NCBI RefSeq assembly: GCF_002153425.1
Contig: NZ_KZ119600.1
Location: forward strand, 1,347,103-1,411,102
Origin: Litchfieldia alkalitelluris
GTDB lineage: Bacteria > Bacillota > Bacilli > Bacillales > Salisediminibacteriaceae
Direction of reading: 5' to 3'
DNA: 64,000 nucleotides
Shown: in pieces, positions 1-8,450 of the stretch
Numbering within the stretch: the first letter of the stretch is position 1
How the letters are laid out: each line of letters opens with the position of its first letter
Translations under genes and position numbers: made by a program
The notes under the pieces: model-generated
What the model was told of the DNA's origin: nothing
Database searches by the model: none
What the model saw: the letters and a program-made list of their open reading frames with translations, nothing else

Positions 1-112
1 CTGCTTTCTTTAAAAAATTCTTTGTTTCTTCATTAAGCCCCTTCGCAAAAAGGTCAAATATCTCATCAATTGATTCTAACAGATCCTTTGCCTTTTCTTT
101 GTCAATTGCCAT
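1..112 (-). CDS. Partial hypothetical protein (N-terminus)
   Basis: The reverse strand starts at an ATG with an AAGGAG ribosome site about 10 bases upstream and reads 37 residues before leaving the window. The fragment is hydrophilic and helical, rich in Glu, Lys and Leu, with no signal peptide or membrane segment. I do not recognise the family from this piece. The gene is transcribed away from the kinase region and its 3' end is not in the window. Confidence 0.6.
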   Translation of the reverse strand, partial: MAIDKEKAKDLLESIDEIFDLFAKGLNEETKNFLKKA

Positions 113-338
113 TGCTCACAACTCCTTTTCAATCTAATTGTCACCATATTTTTTGGGAAATAATCAGTCGATGATCTCTTATAACTAATACATTATTTCG
201 ACAAGTGAACAGAAAACCCTTCACTATTTCACATATAGCTCATGGCGGTCAAGTGCCGTAGACTTTAGTAGGGGGAGGGGAGACTTCTTTTCGCCTACCA
301 AACCAAATAAATTAGGATATTACTTATTACTCATAAAA

Positions 339-384
339 AAAAGACGCTAAACTAAATTTTGAAATGTAGTTTAGGCATCTTAGT
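339..384 (-). terminator. Intrinsic terminator after the membrane-protein gene
   Basis: On the reverse strand the arms AAGATGCCTAAACT and AGTTTAGCGTCTT form a stem followed by a long T run. It sits directly after the stop of the 391-849 gene and would end the kinase and membrane-protein transcript. The remaining bases 113-338 show no gene that I can support. Confidence 0.8.
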
Positions 385-390
385 AATTTT

Positions 391-849
391 CTATTTTAAT
401 AAGGGAATCTTTATTATTAGCTTAAACCTTTGTATTACAAGTAGGGTGACTAACAATGGAAGATGAATAGTCATGATACCAGCAAAAATTCGTAACCATG
501 GATTCGCTGTTATTTGTTCGAATGGTATCACTTGTGTTAGGGGGAGAAGTAATATAATTTCAAAAAACACTAACAAAATAAACCCAATGATTGCAAAAAT
601 AAACCCATGGAGTATTTTAAATTTGAAAATAACCACCACTAATAACGCGAACAGTGTTAAGTTAATGATTGGTTTGACTGAATTCATCATAAACATACTT
701 AAGGTAAAAGTTACGCCACCATACAGTAGTGAAAATATAATCATAGATTTTAAGTTCTTTTTGATTGAAACCCCTAGAAGAGCAAAAGAAACTGCGAGCA
801 TTAAAAATGCTTCTGGAAACGAAAGTAAAAAGAAACTAAACCACTCCAT
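391..849 (-). CDS. Integral membrane protein, partner of the AgrC-like kinase
   Basis: This 152-residue protein is almost entirely hydrophobic, with about five predicted membrane segments and short basic loops (KK near residue 30, RFK near 140). An AGAAGGAG site precedes its ATG. It lies 69 bases downstream of the histidine kinase on the same strand and shares its terminator, so the two are probably one operon. The fold resembles the membrane half of AgrC-like sensors, so it might sense the signal or anchor the complex, but that is inference. No enzymatic motif is visible. No response regulator lies nearby in the window. Confidence 0.65.
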   Translation of the reverse strand: MEWFSFFLLSFPEAFLMLAVSFALLGVSIKKNLKSMIIFSLLYGGVTFTLSMFMMNSVKPIINLTLFALLVVVIFKFKILHGFIFAIIGFILLVFFEIILLLPLTQVIPFEQITANPWLRIFAGIMTIHLPLLVTLLVIQRFKLIIKIPLLK

Positions 850-918
850 AATAACTCCTTCTGAATGATACTTTATTTTATTTTTTGTTAGGGCTCGACT
901 TAAAAAATATAGTCACAT

Positions 919-1782
919 TTAATTTATAGTTGGAACGGAGAATGTATAATCATTTTCCGTCGCTTTTGAAAATGAGATTTCTATGCACACCACATTTTCT
1001 ATGATATCGACTTTCAAAGAACCACTATATTTATCGATAACTTCTTGGATAATTGCTAGGCCGTATCCCCTATCTGCTTCTCGTTTAGAAGAAAAACCAA
1101 TTTTGAAATGATCATCACATATCTCTTTTACAGAAGAAGTATTTCTTACAATTAAGGTTACTGTTTCACCCACCTTAATGATCTCTAATTCTATCCTTCG
1201 TTGTGAATCAGGCATTTCCATTGTTGCATCATAGGCATTATCTAGTAAGTTACTAATCAATCGTATTAAATCGGTGGAAGACAAAATCTTTTCAATTTCT
1301 TCATTTGCAATTATCACATGAAAGGGTATACCTGCTTTTTGGTATTTTTCCATTTTAGAATATAGCATGGAAGAGAGTATAGGACTTTTTATCGTCAGAG
1401 CCTTATTTGTAATGTTAATATTCCCTATCATTTCTTGCATGTATTTATCAGCCGCATCGAAGTTTTTTAATTTCATTAGTCCAGAAATAACCGTTAAGTG
1501 ATTATTTAGATCATGGCGGTCTGATCGCACGGAAGTAACTAAAGAACGGAACTCTTCAACATGAGTAGTTTCAGTATTATAAATTTTTCGTTTCTCCTCG
1601 CGTTTAAAGATTTTCCCCAATACATAAAGAGATAGAATGTTTAATAATATGACGAAAATTAAGTGAATGGGGACCCCAATCACATGTAGTGCATCGTCCT
1701 TTAAACCTGCGATGGAGATAATACTGAAGAAAACTAACAACAGCTGAACTAAAATGATAAGTACTAAAGTGACATGATTCAT
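919..1782 (-). CDS. AgrC/CitA-like sensor histidine kinase (GHKL ATPase)
   Basis: The 287-residue protein has two N-terminal membrane segments (about residues 4-25 and 35-57), a short linker, a phospho-acceptor region DRHDLNNHL near residue 90, and a GHKL ATPase domain with an N box (SNLLDNAYDA, about 180-189) and a G box (RGYGLAIIQE, about 240-250). The HDLNNHL form is typical of the quorum-sensing and citrate-sensor kinase branch, which phosphorylate LytTR or CitB-type regulators. The F/G-box part looks intact, so the protein is probably active. No good ribosome site precedes the ATG, so the exact start is uncertain. The cognate regulator is not in the window, making this an apparent orphan with the downstream membrane protein. 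Confidence 0.85.
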   Translation of the reverse strand: MNHVTLVLIILVQLLLVFFSIISIAGLKDDALHVIGVPIHLIFVILLNILSLYVLGKIFKREEKRKIYNTETTHVEEFRSLVTSVRSDRHDLNNHLTVISGLMKLKNFDAADKYMQEMIGNINITNKALTIKSPILSSMLYSKMEKYQKAGIPFHVIIANEEIEKILSSTDLIRLISNLLDNAYDATMEMPDSQRRIELEIIKVGETVTLIVRNTSSVKEICDDHFKIGFSSKREADRGYGLAIIQEVIDKYSGSLKVDIIENVVCIEISFSKATENDYTFSVPTIN

Positions 1783-2088
1783 AACAGTATATATGTGGCA
1801 AGTATTAAATCTTCAAAATAAGAGCCACTTACTCCTTAATAGTTAGTTTCATATATAGAATTATACCACAAAAAATGATGAATTTTGTCGTAAAAAATAA
1901 ATTGTGAAAAATCATCCTTTAGTATAATAGGAGAAAAAGTTACTTTAAAAAATCTAAAAATGCTATGAGATAGAAATTATTTTTGATGAATGATAAATAT
2001 ATCAATCTGCTACTGTATTTAATAGTTTCACAATATAACTAGTGTATAATGTTCTTATCAACTATCTGTTGGAAAGGATTATATCAAT
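1783..2088. other. Intergenic region between divergent genes
   Basis: A-T rich region of about 306 bases between the kinase (reverse) and the acetyltransferase (forward). TATAAT-like boxes occur near 1860 (reverse) and 2044 (forward), but no convincing paired -35 boxes stand out. No small gene is supported. Confidence 0.4.
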
Positions 2089-2901
2089 ATGCATAATAAG
2101 GAATCATTAATGGAGCAATTAGAAGCGATGGATATTAATAGGGAAGGAACTGTTTTAGTTCACTCCTCTTATAAAAGTATTGGGGAAGTAGAGAATAGGG
2201 CAGAAACTGTGTTAGATGCTTTCTCTGAATATATGAAAGACGGCCTACTAGTTTTTCCAACCCACACGTGGTCATTTATCAATCAAAAGAATCCGAAGTT
2301 TGATGTAGAAGAATCTCCTTCGTGTGTAGGGATCCTTCCAGAGTTATTCAGAAAACGACCTGGAGTAGTCCGTTCCTTACATCCTACGCATTCTGTTGCA
2401 GCACTTGGAAAGGATGCAGTGCCTTTTACTTCGGGGGATGAGAAATGTGATACTCCTTGTGCAAGGGAATCAGCATGGGGGAAATTATTAGATCGACAAG
2501 CAACCATCTTATTAGTAGGAGTAGACTTAACTCGTAATACATATATGCATGGGGTTGAAGAATGGCTTGATATCCCTGGCAGATTAACCACAACACAAGA
2601 GATGCTTTATACTGTTTTACCTGATGGAACAGAAATATCCGTTCCGTCCTATCGACATACAGGAACGCCTTGGTCTGACTATTTCTGGAAGGTGGAGGAG
2701 CCTTTCAAGGAGTTGGGAGCCGTAAAAATGGGGACATTCGGCGATGCGAAGGTAATGGTATGTGATACAGTAAAAATCTATGAGATCTTAACTGTAATGT
2801 TGGGAATGGATCAAGACGTATTTTCCGATAATACTCCTCTTGAAGATACTTTTTTACAAGATTTTTATGAAGAGTGGGAGAGGGTTAGGTTTGTTGGGTA
2901 G
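2089..2901 (+). CDS. AAC(3)/YokD-family N-acetyltransferase
   Basis: This 270-residue cytosolic protein matches the aminoglycoside 3-N-acetyltransferase family in length and motifs: VLVHSSYKSIG near residues 23-33, the FPTHTWSF segment near 56-63, SLHPTHSVAALG near 95-106, and ILLVGVDLTRNTYMH near 140-154 with the conserved His. The family transfers acetyl from acetyl-CoA to an amine. Chromosomal Bacillus members such as YokD are of the same fold, and their real substrates are often unknown, so resistance should not be assumed. A GGAAAGGA site precedes the ATG. It stands alone, with a MerR gene 135 bases downstream on the same strand. Confidence 0.88.
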   Translation: MHNKESLMEQLEAMDINREGTVLVHSSYKSIGEVENRAETVLDAFSEYMKDGLLVFPTHTWSFINQKNPKFDVEESPSCVGILPELFRKRPGVVRSLHPTHSVAALGKDAVPFTSGDEKCDTPCARESAWGKLLDRQATILLVGVDLTRNTYMHGVEEWLDIPGRLTTTQEMLYTVLPDGTEISVPSYRHTGTPWSDYFWKVEEPFKELGAVKMGTFGDAKVMVCDTVKIYEILTVMLGMDQDVFSDNTPLEDTFLQDFYEEWERVRFVG

Positions 2902-3036
2902 CTTAGGCTGAGCGAATGAAGGAAAGGGTCTGGAGTAGATATCATTTAAAACATCATTTTTCTAAAGAATCTCACATAAGTAATTGACTGTTCCCTTGGG
3001 GCACGTGGTAAAAAGAGAGCAAGGGAGGGCTAGAAG

Positions 3037-3867
3037 ATGCAGATAAAAGATGTAGAAAAGCGTACAGGATTAACTAAAAAAGCGATTCGGTATTACGAGG
3101 AAGCAGGTCTTATCCAGACAGAAAGAAAGGAAAATCGTTACAAGGAGTATAGTGAAGATACCGTTGATACCTTGTTGCATGTTAAGCAGCTCCGACTGCT
3201 GGATTTTTCAATTGAAGAGATCAAACTAATTTTTTCCGAAGAGAATCATGAAGACATCATCTACGAGAAAATGAAGCAAAACGAAGAGAAACTGAAACAG
3301 GCATATGGGGTCAAGAAGGTGCTTGAAAAGGTATTGGATGGGGAATCGGTTCGTGCCCTAGATGTGGAACAATTACTCCTTGACGAAAAAAAGCAAACGT
3401 ACACCTATATACGGAATAATAATTTATTATTTGGACTAATAAATGTGTTGGCGTTCGTAGCTATTTACATGTTTTTCTTTTCTCGAATGGAGACAGTAGG
3501 AGGCGCAACTGGGAATTTAATGGTCCTTTTGTTTGTGCAAGTGACAACGGCAGCAGTGTGGATGGGGGTACAAGAAAAACGTAAGAAGAGGGCAAGGGCA
3601 GAAGGAATATTGATGAAGGAGATAAAACCGCTGGAAAGAATTGTCCAATTTGCAGTCCATACCTTTACGTATATCTTATCCGCCCGAATGTGTGTAGAAG
3701 GCTTTTACTATGCCGGTAAATATCTGGAGTGGGGAGAATCAATGTCTTTGGTGATTGGTAATGTGGCATTAGGACTGTTCATGTCTACCATCGGTCTCTT
3801 TATGCTAATTGCGAGTTTCCTAGATACGAACAAAGAAGTAGAAGACTATCTTCCAACCACTAATTGA
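3037..3867 (+). CDS. MerR-family regulator with a predicted membrane domain
   Basis: The 276-residue protein begins with a clear MerR winged helix (residues 1-70: IKDVEKRTGLTKKAIRYYEEAGLI), then a coiled-coil dimerisation helix (about 75-105). Instead of a small effector-binding tail it carries four hydrophobic stretches (about 129-149, 157-179, 203-222 and 236-262). The arrangement predicts a DNA-binding protein anchored in the membrane. A GGGAGGG site precedes the ATG. No obvious target operon adjoins it except the small membrane protein at 4152. Function is inferred from the domains; the signal is unknown. The membrane half has no catalytic motif that I can see. Confidence 0.85.
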   Translation: MQIKDVEKRTGLTKKAIRYYEEAGLIQTERKENRYKEYSEDTVDTLLHVKQLRLLDFSIEEIKLIFSEENHEDIIYEKMKQNEEKLKQAYGVKKVLEKVLDGESVRALDVEQLLLDEKKQTYTYIRNNNLLFGLINVLAFVAIYMFFFSRMETVGGATGNLMVLLFVQVTTAAVWMGVQEKRKKRARAEGILMKEIKPLERIVQFAVHTFTYILSARMCVEGFYYAGKYLEWGESMSLVIGNVALGLFMSTIGLFMLIASFLDTNKEVEDYLPTTN

Positions 3868-3905
3868 ATGTATTCTTACGTTACTTTAGTGGTGGTCGAC
3901 GAAGG

Positions 3906-3938
3906 GTGTGTAATGATTTGTTGATCATTACACACTCC
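3906..3938 (+). terminator. Stem-loop after the membrane MerR gene
   Basis: GTGTGTAATGAT and ATCATTACACAC pair perfectly around a 6-base loop. The following TCCTATATTTAT is T-rich but not a clean U tract, so it may be a weak terminator or an mRNA-stabilising hairpin. Confidence 0.6.
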
Positions 3939-4151
3939 TATATTTATGTCTGTTGTAAAACTACTTAGTTGCCCCAAATATATTAGAAAAAAGAAACCAT
4001 TACTACTATGACTCTATGCTTTAAGAGTAAAATGGAAAAATTTATGTTGTTATGATTAGATAGGTAATGAGTTCTCAGAAAAATCACTAAGTTATTTAGC
4101 CAGTAATTTCTAGGCTAGTTTCTATTGTCTCATGTGAGTAGGGGAGGTTAG

Positions 4152-4424
4152 GTGAATTACATGGATATATTATTTAATGTATTGTCTTCAATCTTAATTG
4201 TAATTTTTCCATTGTTACTTATATTCGGTTTTATTCTTTACTTAAAACGTTCCTTTATATATCTCAGTCTACTAGGTGTCCTAATAATAATATTTGAAGT
4301 TCTTATCTTCTCTATGACTAGTAATTGGTCTAACATTCTACTTGGTATCATAGCTATTTCAAAACTATTGTTTGCTATTTATTTTTTTATCCTTATCATT
4401 CCATGGATTCGTCCTTCAACTTAA
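4152..4424 (+). CDS. Small hypothetical membrane protein
   Basis: About 90 residues with three hydrophobic segments (about 8-28, 34-53 and 60-86) and few charged residues. The GTG at 4152 follows GGGGAGG by four bases; an in-frame ATG at 4161 has AGGTG in front and is an alternative start giving 87 residues. I do not recognise a family. It lies downstream of the membrane-linked MerR gene but is separated by a hairpin, so cotranscription is uncertain. Confidence 0.55.
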   Translation: MNYMDILFNVLSSILIVIFPLLLIFGFILYLKRSFIYLSLLGVLIIIFEVLIFSMTSNWSNILLGIIAISKLLFAIYFFILIIPWIRPST

Positions 4425-4523
4425 GGAGTTTTAATGCATCTAACCCTTTACTTGTAGAATACATGTTTAAGCATACTCATCCTTAAACGATTAACGAATT
4501 TACTATTTCTTAATCTATCTTGT

Positions 4524-4705
4524 CTAAAAATACCCACCCTCTTCTACATACCCCTTATGAATATATGATTTGATTGCCTGTTTATTATCTACTTCGACTC
4601 TTAGCCACATCTTGTTTAAATCTAATTCGCCAAATCCAAATATCATCATTTCTTTCATGGCAGCAATTCCTAAAACCTTTACCCCAAGGGTTCTTACCAA
4701 TATGG
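4524..4705 (-). pseudogene. GNAT acetyltransferase remnant (C-terminal part)
   Basis: The reverse strand encodes about 60 residues that look like the C-terminal half of a RimJ/RimL-type GNAT enzyme: GIAAMKEMMIFGFGELDLNK, then WLRVEVDNKQAIKSYIHKGY and VEEG. A full gene would need about 100 more residues upstream, with the acetyl-CoA loop. Upstream homology stops at the short GGGAC palindrome (4711-4743), and beyond that the frame has no GNAT character. I read this as a decayed gene, not a functional one. Confidence 0.65.
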
Positions 4706-4710
4706 GCTCT

Positions 4711-4743
4711 GAAGTGGGACGTGGAACCTGTCCCTCCGTCCCC
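4711..4743. repeat. Dispersed GGGAC...GTCCC palindromic element, copy 1
   Basis: GAAGTGGGACGTGGAACCTG is followed by TCCC and GTCCCC. Nearly the same 33 bases recur at 9915-9947. The core is an inverted repeat, GGGAC..GG.ACC..GTCCC. It abuts the broken end of the GNAT remnant. Confidence 0.65.
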
Positions 4744-4830
4744 AATTCAAATTTTATTTCTTGTTTTATTTTGTTACAATATCTACATCGAAATTTTATA
4801 TTACATATTTCCTGAGCAAGGAGCAACACG

Positions 4831-6660
4831 ATGAAGCATACAGGTAGAATTGTAGGAGTATTATTGCCTTTTACATTTAATCTATTTTTTTTCCTAAATT
4901 CTAATGACATCCCAATATCTAGTGCAAGTATTTATTTATTGTTTATCTTAAATGGTGTTGTAGGCTATTTTTTTGGTTTGCAATTTGATAAGTATATGTT
5001 TTCTAAAAGGGAATTGAATGATAGCAAGCTAAGCTTAAAAGAATATGCTGATGCCATTAAGTCTACGATGGATGGTGTAGCAATCTTAAATGAAGTTGGA
5101 GAATATCAATTTTTTAACCAATCATTCTTAAATATTTATAGATATGAAGATGGTGAGTTATTAGGGAAAGCATGGCAAGTAGTATATAAAGAAGAAGAAT
5201 TACCTTGGATCGAACAAAATATCCTTGTGGCACTAAACACGAATGATTTTTGGCAAGGGGAGTTAATAGGATTGAGGAAGGATGGCACCACCTTCCCGCA
5301 AGAAGCAACCTTATCCAAAATCAAAGAAACGAATGGTTTTGTCGTTGTTGTTCGGGACATTTCAGAGAAGAAAGCGGCTGAGGAATATATTAAGCAAATG
5401 GCAACACAAAATGAACTGACGAATTTACCTAATCGAAGACTGTTGCTTGATCAATTAAATACATACATTGATAACGATAAGAAGTTTGCAGTTTTGTTTA
5501 TGGATTTGGATCGGTTCAAGATGACGAATGATACACTCGGTCATTCTGTTGGTGATCAACTGCTGAAAGAGGTTGCTAGTAGACTTTTATCTTTTAAAAA
5601 CGATAGGACATCCATTTATCATCTTGGTGGGGATGAGTTTATCGTTGTATTGTTAGATTATTTAAATGATGAAGTAAATAATTTGGCAGAAAAAGTAATT
5701 CAGGCAATCGATAAGGTTTATGTTATTGATGAATTTGAAGTGTATATAACTACTAGCATAGGTATCAGTTTACATCCAGATAGTACGAATAACGCTGAAA
5801 AGATCATTTCCCTTGCTGATACGGCTATGTACAATGCAAAGCTAAAAGGGAAAAACACGTATCAGTTGTATAATGCAGAAATAAATGAGCAGCTCCATAG
5901 AAGGGTGAATATCGAAAGAGAACTTAGGTATGCTGTCGAAAAAAATGAGTTGAGTCTAAACTATCAGCCAAAATTTAATCTACAAAATAATAAAGTCATT
6001 GGTATGGAAGCCCTACTGCGTTGGGACAATTCTACGCTTGGTCGTGTTTCTCCAATTGAGTTTATCCCGATTGCAGAGGAGACAGGAATGATCAACTCGA
6101 TTGGATTATGGGTAATTAAACAAGCTATTACGCAGATGAAATTATGGGAGAAACAAGGATTTACAAATTTAAAGGTGTCAGTAAATTTATCCCTCATTCA
6201 ACTTCGTCATCGTCATTTTGTTGATTCTATTTCTACTACATTGCGCCAATCTGGAATAGATCCAGCCTTATTTGAATTAGAAATAACGGAAAGCATGATG
6301 GAAAGTGTAGAAGAGATTCTTCCTACACTTGAAAAGATAAAGCAACTCGGGGTTGGCATCTCCATTGATGACTTTGGAACTGGCTTCTCATCCCTCAGTT
6401 ATTTAAAGCGTCTTCCAATTGATACTATTAAAATTGATAGAAGCTTTATATTCGATCTGGTTCAAGATTCTAGTGATGTAGCTATTGTAAAAAGTATTTT
6501 AGACATCGGAACTAATTTACAGCTTTCAGTAGTAGCAGAAGGAATTGAAACAGAGGAGCATTTACGGTTATTGAAGGATTTAGGCTGTCCCATTGGGCAA
6601 GGATATTACTTTAGTCCACCAGTACCAGTAGAAAAAATTGAAGAGTTATATTTAAAATAA
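4831..6660 (+). CDS. Membrane PAS-GGDEF-EAL cyclic-di-GMP protein
   Basis: This 609-residue protein has two N-terminal membrane segments (about 7-24 and 31-50), a PAS sensor domain (about 60-170), a GGDEF domain with an intact GGDEF at residues 266-270, and an EAL domain starting near 375. The EAL motif is at 393-395, with ITES, DDFGTGFSSL, KIDRSF and VAEGIET all present. Both active sites look usable, so it could make and degrade c-di-GMP. No RxxD inhibitory site lies at the usual place before GGDEF. An AAGGAG site precedes the ATG. It is monocistronic, with a strong terminator behind it. The window also has a GGDEF remnant at 37.2 kb and an exopolysaccharide operon, a common c-di-GMP target. 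Confidence 0.93.
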   Translation: MKHTGRIVGVLLPFTFNLFFFLNSNDIPISSASIYLLFILNGVVGYFFGLQFDKYMFSKRELNDSKLSLKEYADAIKSTMDGVAILNEVGEYQFFNQSFLNIYRYEDGELLGKAWQVVYKEEELPWIEQNILVALNTNDFWQGELIGLRKDGTTFPQEATLSKIKETNGFVVVVRDISEKKAAEEYIKQMATQNELTNLPNRRLLLDQLNTYIDNDKKFAVLFMDLDRFKMTNDTLGHSVGDQLLKEVASRLLSFKNDRTSIYHLGGDEFIVVLLDYLNDEVNNLAEKVIQAIDKVYVIDEFEVYITTSIGISLHPDSTNNAEKIISLADTAMYNAKLKGKNTYQLYNAEINEQLHRRVNIERELRYAVEKNELSLNYQPKFNLQNNKVIGMEALLRWDNSTLGRVSPIEFIPIAEETGMINSIGLWVIKQAITQMKLWEKQGFTNLKVSVNLSLIQLRHRHFVDSISTTLRQSGIDPALFELEITESMMESVEEILPTLEKIKQLGVGISIDDFGTGFSSLSYLKRLPIDTIKIDRSFIFDLVQDSSDVAIVKSILDIGTNLQLSVVAEGIETEEHLRLLKDLGCPIGQGYYFSPPVPVEKIEELYLK

Positions 6661-6666
6661 AAAGGG

Positions 6667-6715
6667 AAGGCTGGTGTGAAATCGGTATGGAGCCGATTTC
6701 ACCCAGCTTTTTTTG
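6667..6715 (+). terminator. Intrinsic terminator of the GGDEF-EAL gene
   Basis: GGCTGGTGTGAAATCGG pairs with CCGATTTCACCCAGC around a short loop and is followed by a run of Ts. It begins seven bases after the stop codon. Confidence 0.9.
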
Positions 6716-6931
6716 ATAAGTGCATTGTTAACTAAAATAACCTATATGAATTAATTGATATGTAATGGATCGGTGGAGTATTTTTATGTATGCATATGAA
6801 GGAGAGGCTTCGGGTAATGATAATAGGAATTTCGTGACATACTGTGTAGGTATACGAACATTATTTATATAAAAACAAATTGGCTTTACACAACATGTAA
6901 CTTACTAGTAGATCAGGGGGATTACACACCT

Positions 6932-8203
6932 ATGAAATATTTTCTCCTGCAAATTAAACAAACCATTTGGCTTTTACCGAGCCTATATTGTTTATTTGCC
7001 TCGCTTTTGGCCTTTGGCGTGATTTATTTAGATACGGTCCATGGGGAGGCAGTTACGCAAACGATCCCTCCTCTATTTTTGATAAGCGTTGACTTAGCCC
7101 AAACGATTTTGGGGACGATTGCAGCAGCCCTTTTAACAATGATCACCATCACGTTTTCCACAATCATGGTCGTGTTAACAACGTATTCCTCCCAGTTTTC
7201 CCCACGAACCCTGTCTGACTTCATTACGAACAAAGTCACGATGCGGGTCCTTGGCGTTTATATGGGGGGCATTATGTATTCGATTCTTACCCTTCTGTTC
7301 ATGAGGGAGGATCTGAAGCATGAGGTGATTGCTGGACCGATTGGCGTGTTGATTGCCATCATTTGTCTCGCTTTCTTTGCGTATTTCATCCATCACGTGG
7401 CCAACTCAATTCAAGTGAGCAATCTCATTAATAAGGTAACAACTTCGACTTTAAAGGCAATGGAACATAGACTTACTCCGAATAAAGATGAAGTGATTAA
7501 GATAACTTGGGACAAGCCATCATTGCCCCAAAGTGCGAATCGTTTCGAGGTGAAAAGCGATACGCTAGGATATATCCAACTACACGAAACGCACCGTTTG
7601 TTAGAAACGGCTTTGGATAAAAAGCTTGTGTTTGAGTTAACCAAGCCTGTTGGGGCATTTGTCAAACCAGGAGATACGTTGATGATCATTTATTATCAAA
7701 ACCATGGGTCTCATCCAAAACTCGATTTTAGGAAGTATATTAAAATCGGAAATGACAGGACGATGTTTCAGGACGTGGAGTTTGGGATTCGAAAAATTGT
7801 TGAAGTAACATTGCGAGCAATTTCCCCGGGAATAAATGATCCGAATACAGCAGTTGACTGTATCCTTCATCTAGGAAAGCTGCTGGCTGAAGTGAGTAAA
7901 TACGATGGAAGCTATCTCAACTATTACCATGACGGCGAGATTAAGGTTACTACGATGCAAACTCCCTTTAAAGATATTTTATATGGGGCGTTTTTTCAGA
8001 TATGTCATTACGGAAGAGAGGATATCTCCATTCTTTTAGCCATGTACGATGCCCTCATCACCATTGTGGAAGAAGGAGATCCGTCGGTGGAAGAAGTAGT
8101 TAGGCAGTTTAGTGAATATATCAATGCCAATTTTAACAAAGAGGCCATTCATGAAATGGATATGCCCTATTTAAATAGGAAGAAGGAGCGGCTTGGGTAC
8201 TAG
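6932..8203 (+). CDS. DUF2254 membrane protein
   Basis: This 423-residue protein has four N-terminal membrane segments (about 10-32, 50-80, 101-123 and 133-159) followed by a large soluble domain. Family features include TYSSQFSPRTL after the second segment and the conserved RAISPGINDPNTA motif near residue 292, both typical of DUF2254. No biochemical role is established for the family that I can name. AGGGGGAT precedes the ATG with a nine-base gap. Codon use is somewhat more GC-rich than its neighbours. It appears monocistronic. Confidence 0.88.
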   Translation: MKYFLLQIKQTIWLLPSLYCLFASLLAFGVIYLDTVHGEAVTQTIPPLFLISVDLAQTILGTIAAALLTMITITFSTIMVVLTTYSSQFSPRTLSDFITNKVTMRVLGVYMGGIMYSILTLLFMREDLKHEVIAGPIGVLIAIICLAFFAYFIHHVANSIQVSNLINKVTTSTLKAMEHRLTPNKDEVIKITWDKPSLPQSANRFEVKSDTLGYIQLHETHRLLETALDKKLVFELTKPVGAFVKPGDTLMIIYYQNHGSHPKLDFRKYIKIGNDRTMFQDVEFGIRKIVEVTLRAISPGINDPNTAVDCILHLGKLLAEVSKYDGSYLNYYHDGEIKVTTMQTPFKDILYGAFFQICHYGREDISILLAMYDALITIVEEGDPSVEEVVRQFSEYINANFNKEAIHEMDMPYLNRKKERLGY

Positions 8204-8261
8204 CAAGAGTATAGGATTAGGAAATAGTTTCGTAAAAATTACACTTCCAACTGAAGTCTCT

Positions 8262-8450
8262 TAGAGTTTAGCTATAAATCGACCTAAACAACACAGTGCT
8301 AGTCTATATCATGCTGAAATATTAATCTATAAAAAGAATGATAATTCTGATATTATTATTTTACATGAAAGAGGCCTATTGGAGTATTGGAGTTATTATG
8401 ATGTAATGTCTCATGATGTAGAGATTATTGTAGAGGAGCACACTGTGTGA
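8262..8450 (+). pseudogene. Possible coding remnant ending at the YcdB-like start
   Basis: After an in-frame stop near 8260, an open frame without a clear start runs about 60 residues and ends in a TGA that overlaps the GTG of the next gene (GTGTGA). The translation includes YHAEILIYKKND, ILHERGLLEYWSYYDV and VEIIVEEHTV, which reads like real protein. The same frame upstream of the stop also reads sensibly (SFVKITLPTEVS). I cannot name a family. It may be a decayed gene or chance. Confidence 0.3.

Noticed and set aside
473-868. Forward open frame opposite the membrane-protein gene
   Set aside because: It is antisense to a clear membrane protein with a ribosome site and has no such site itself.
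2089-2901. Claim of acquired aminoglycoside resistance
   Set aside because: YokD-like chromosomal homologues are common in Bacillus and no mobile element adjoins the gene.
4570-4834. Two overlapping short forward frames before the GGDEF-EAL gene
   Set aside because: They run antisense to the GNAT remnant and through the palindrome, with no ribosome site or protein character.
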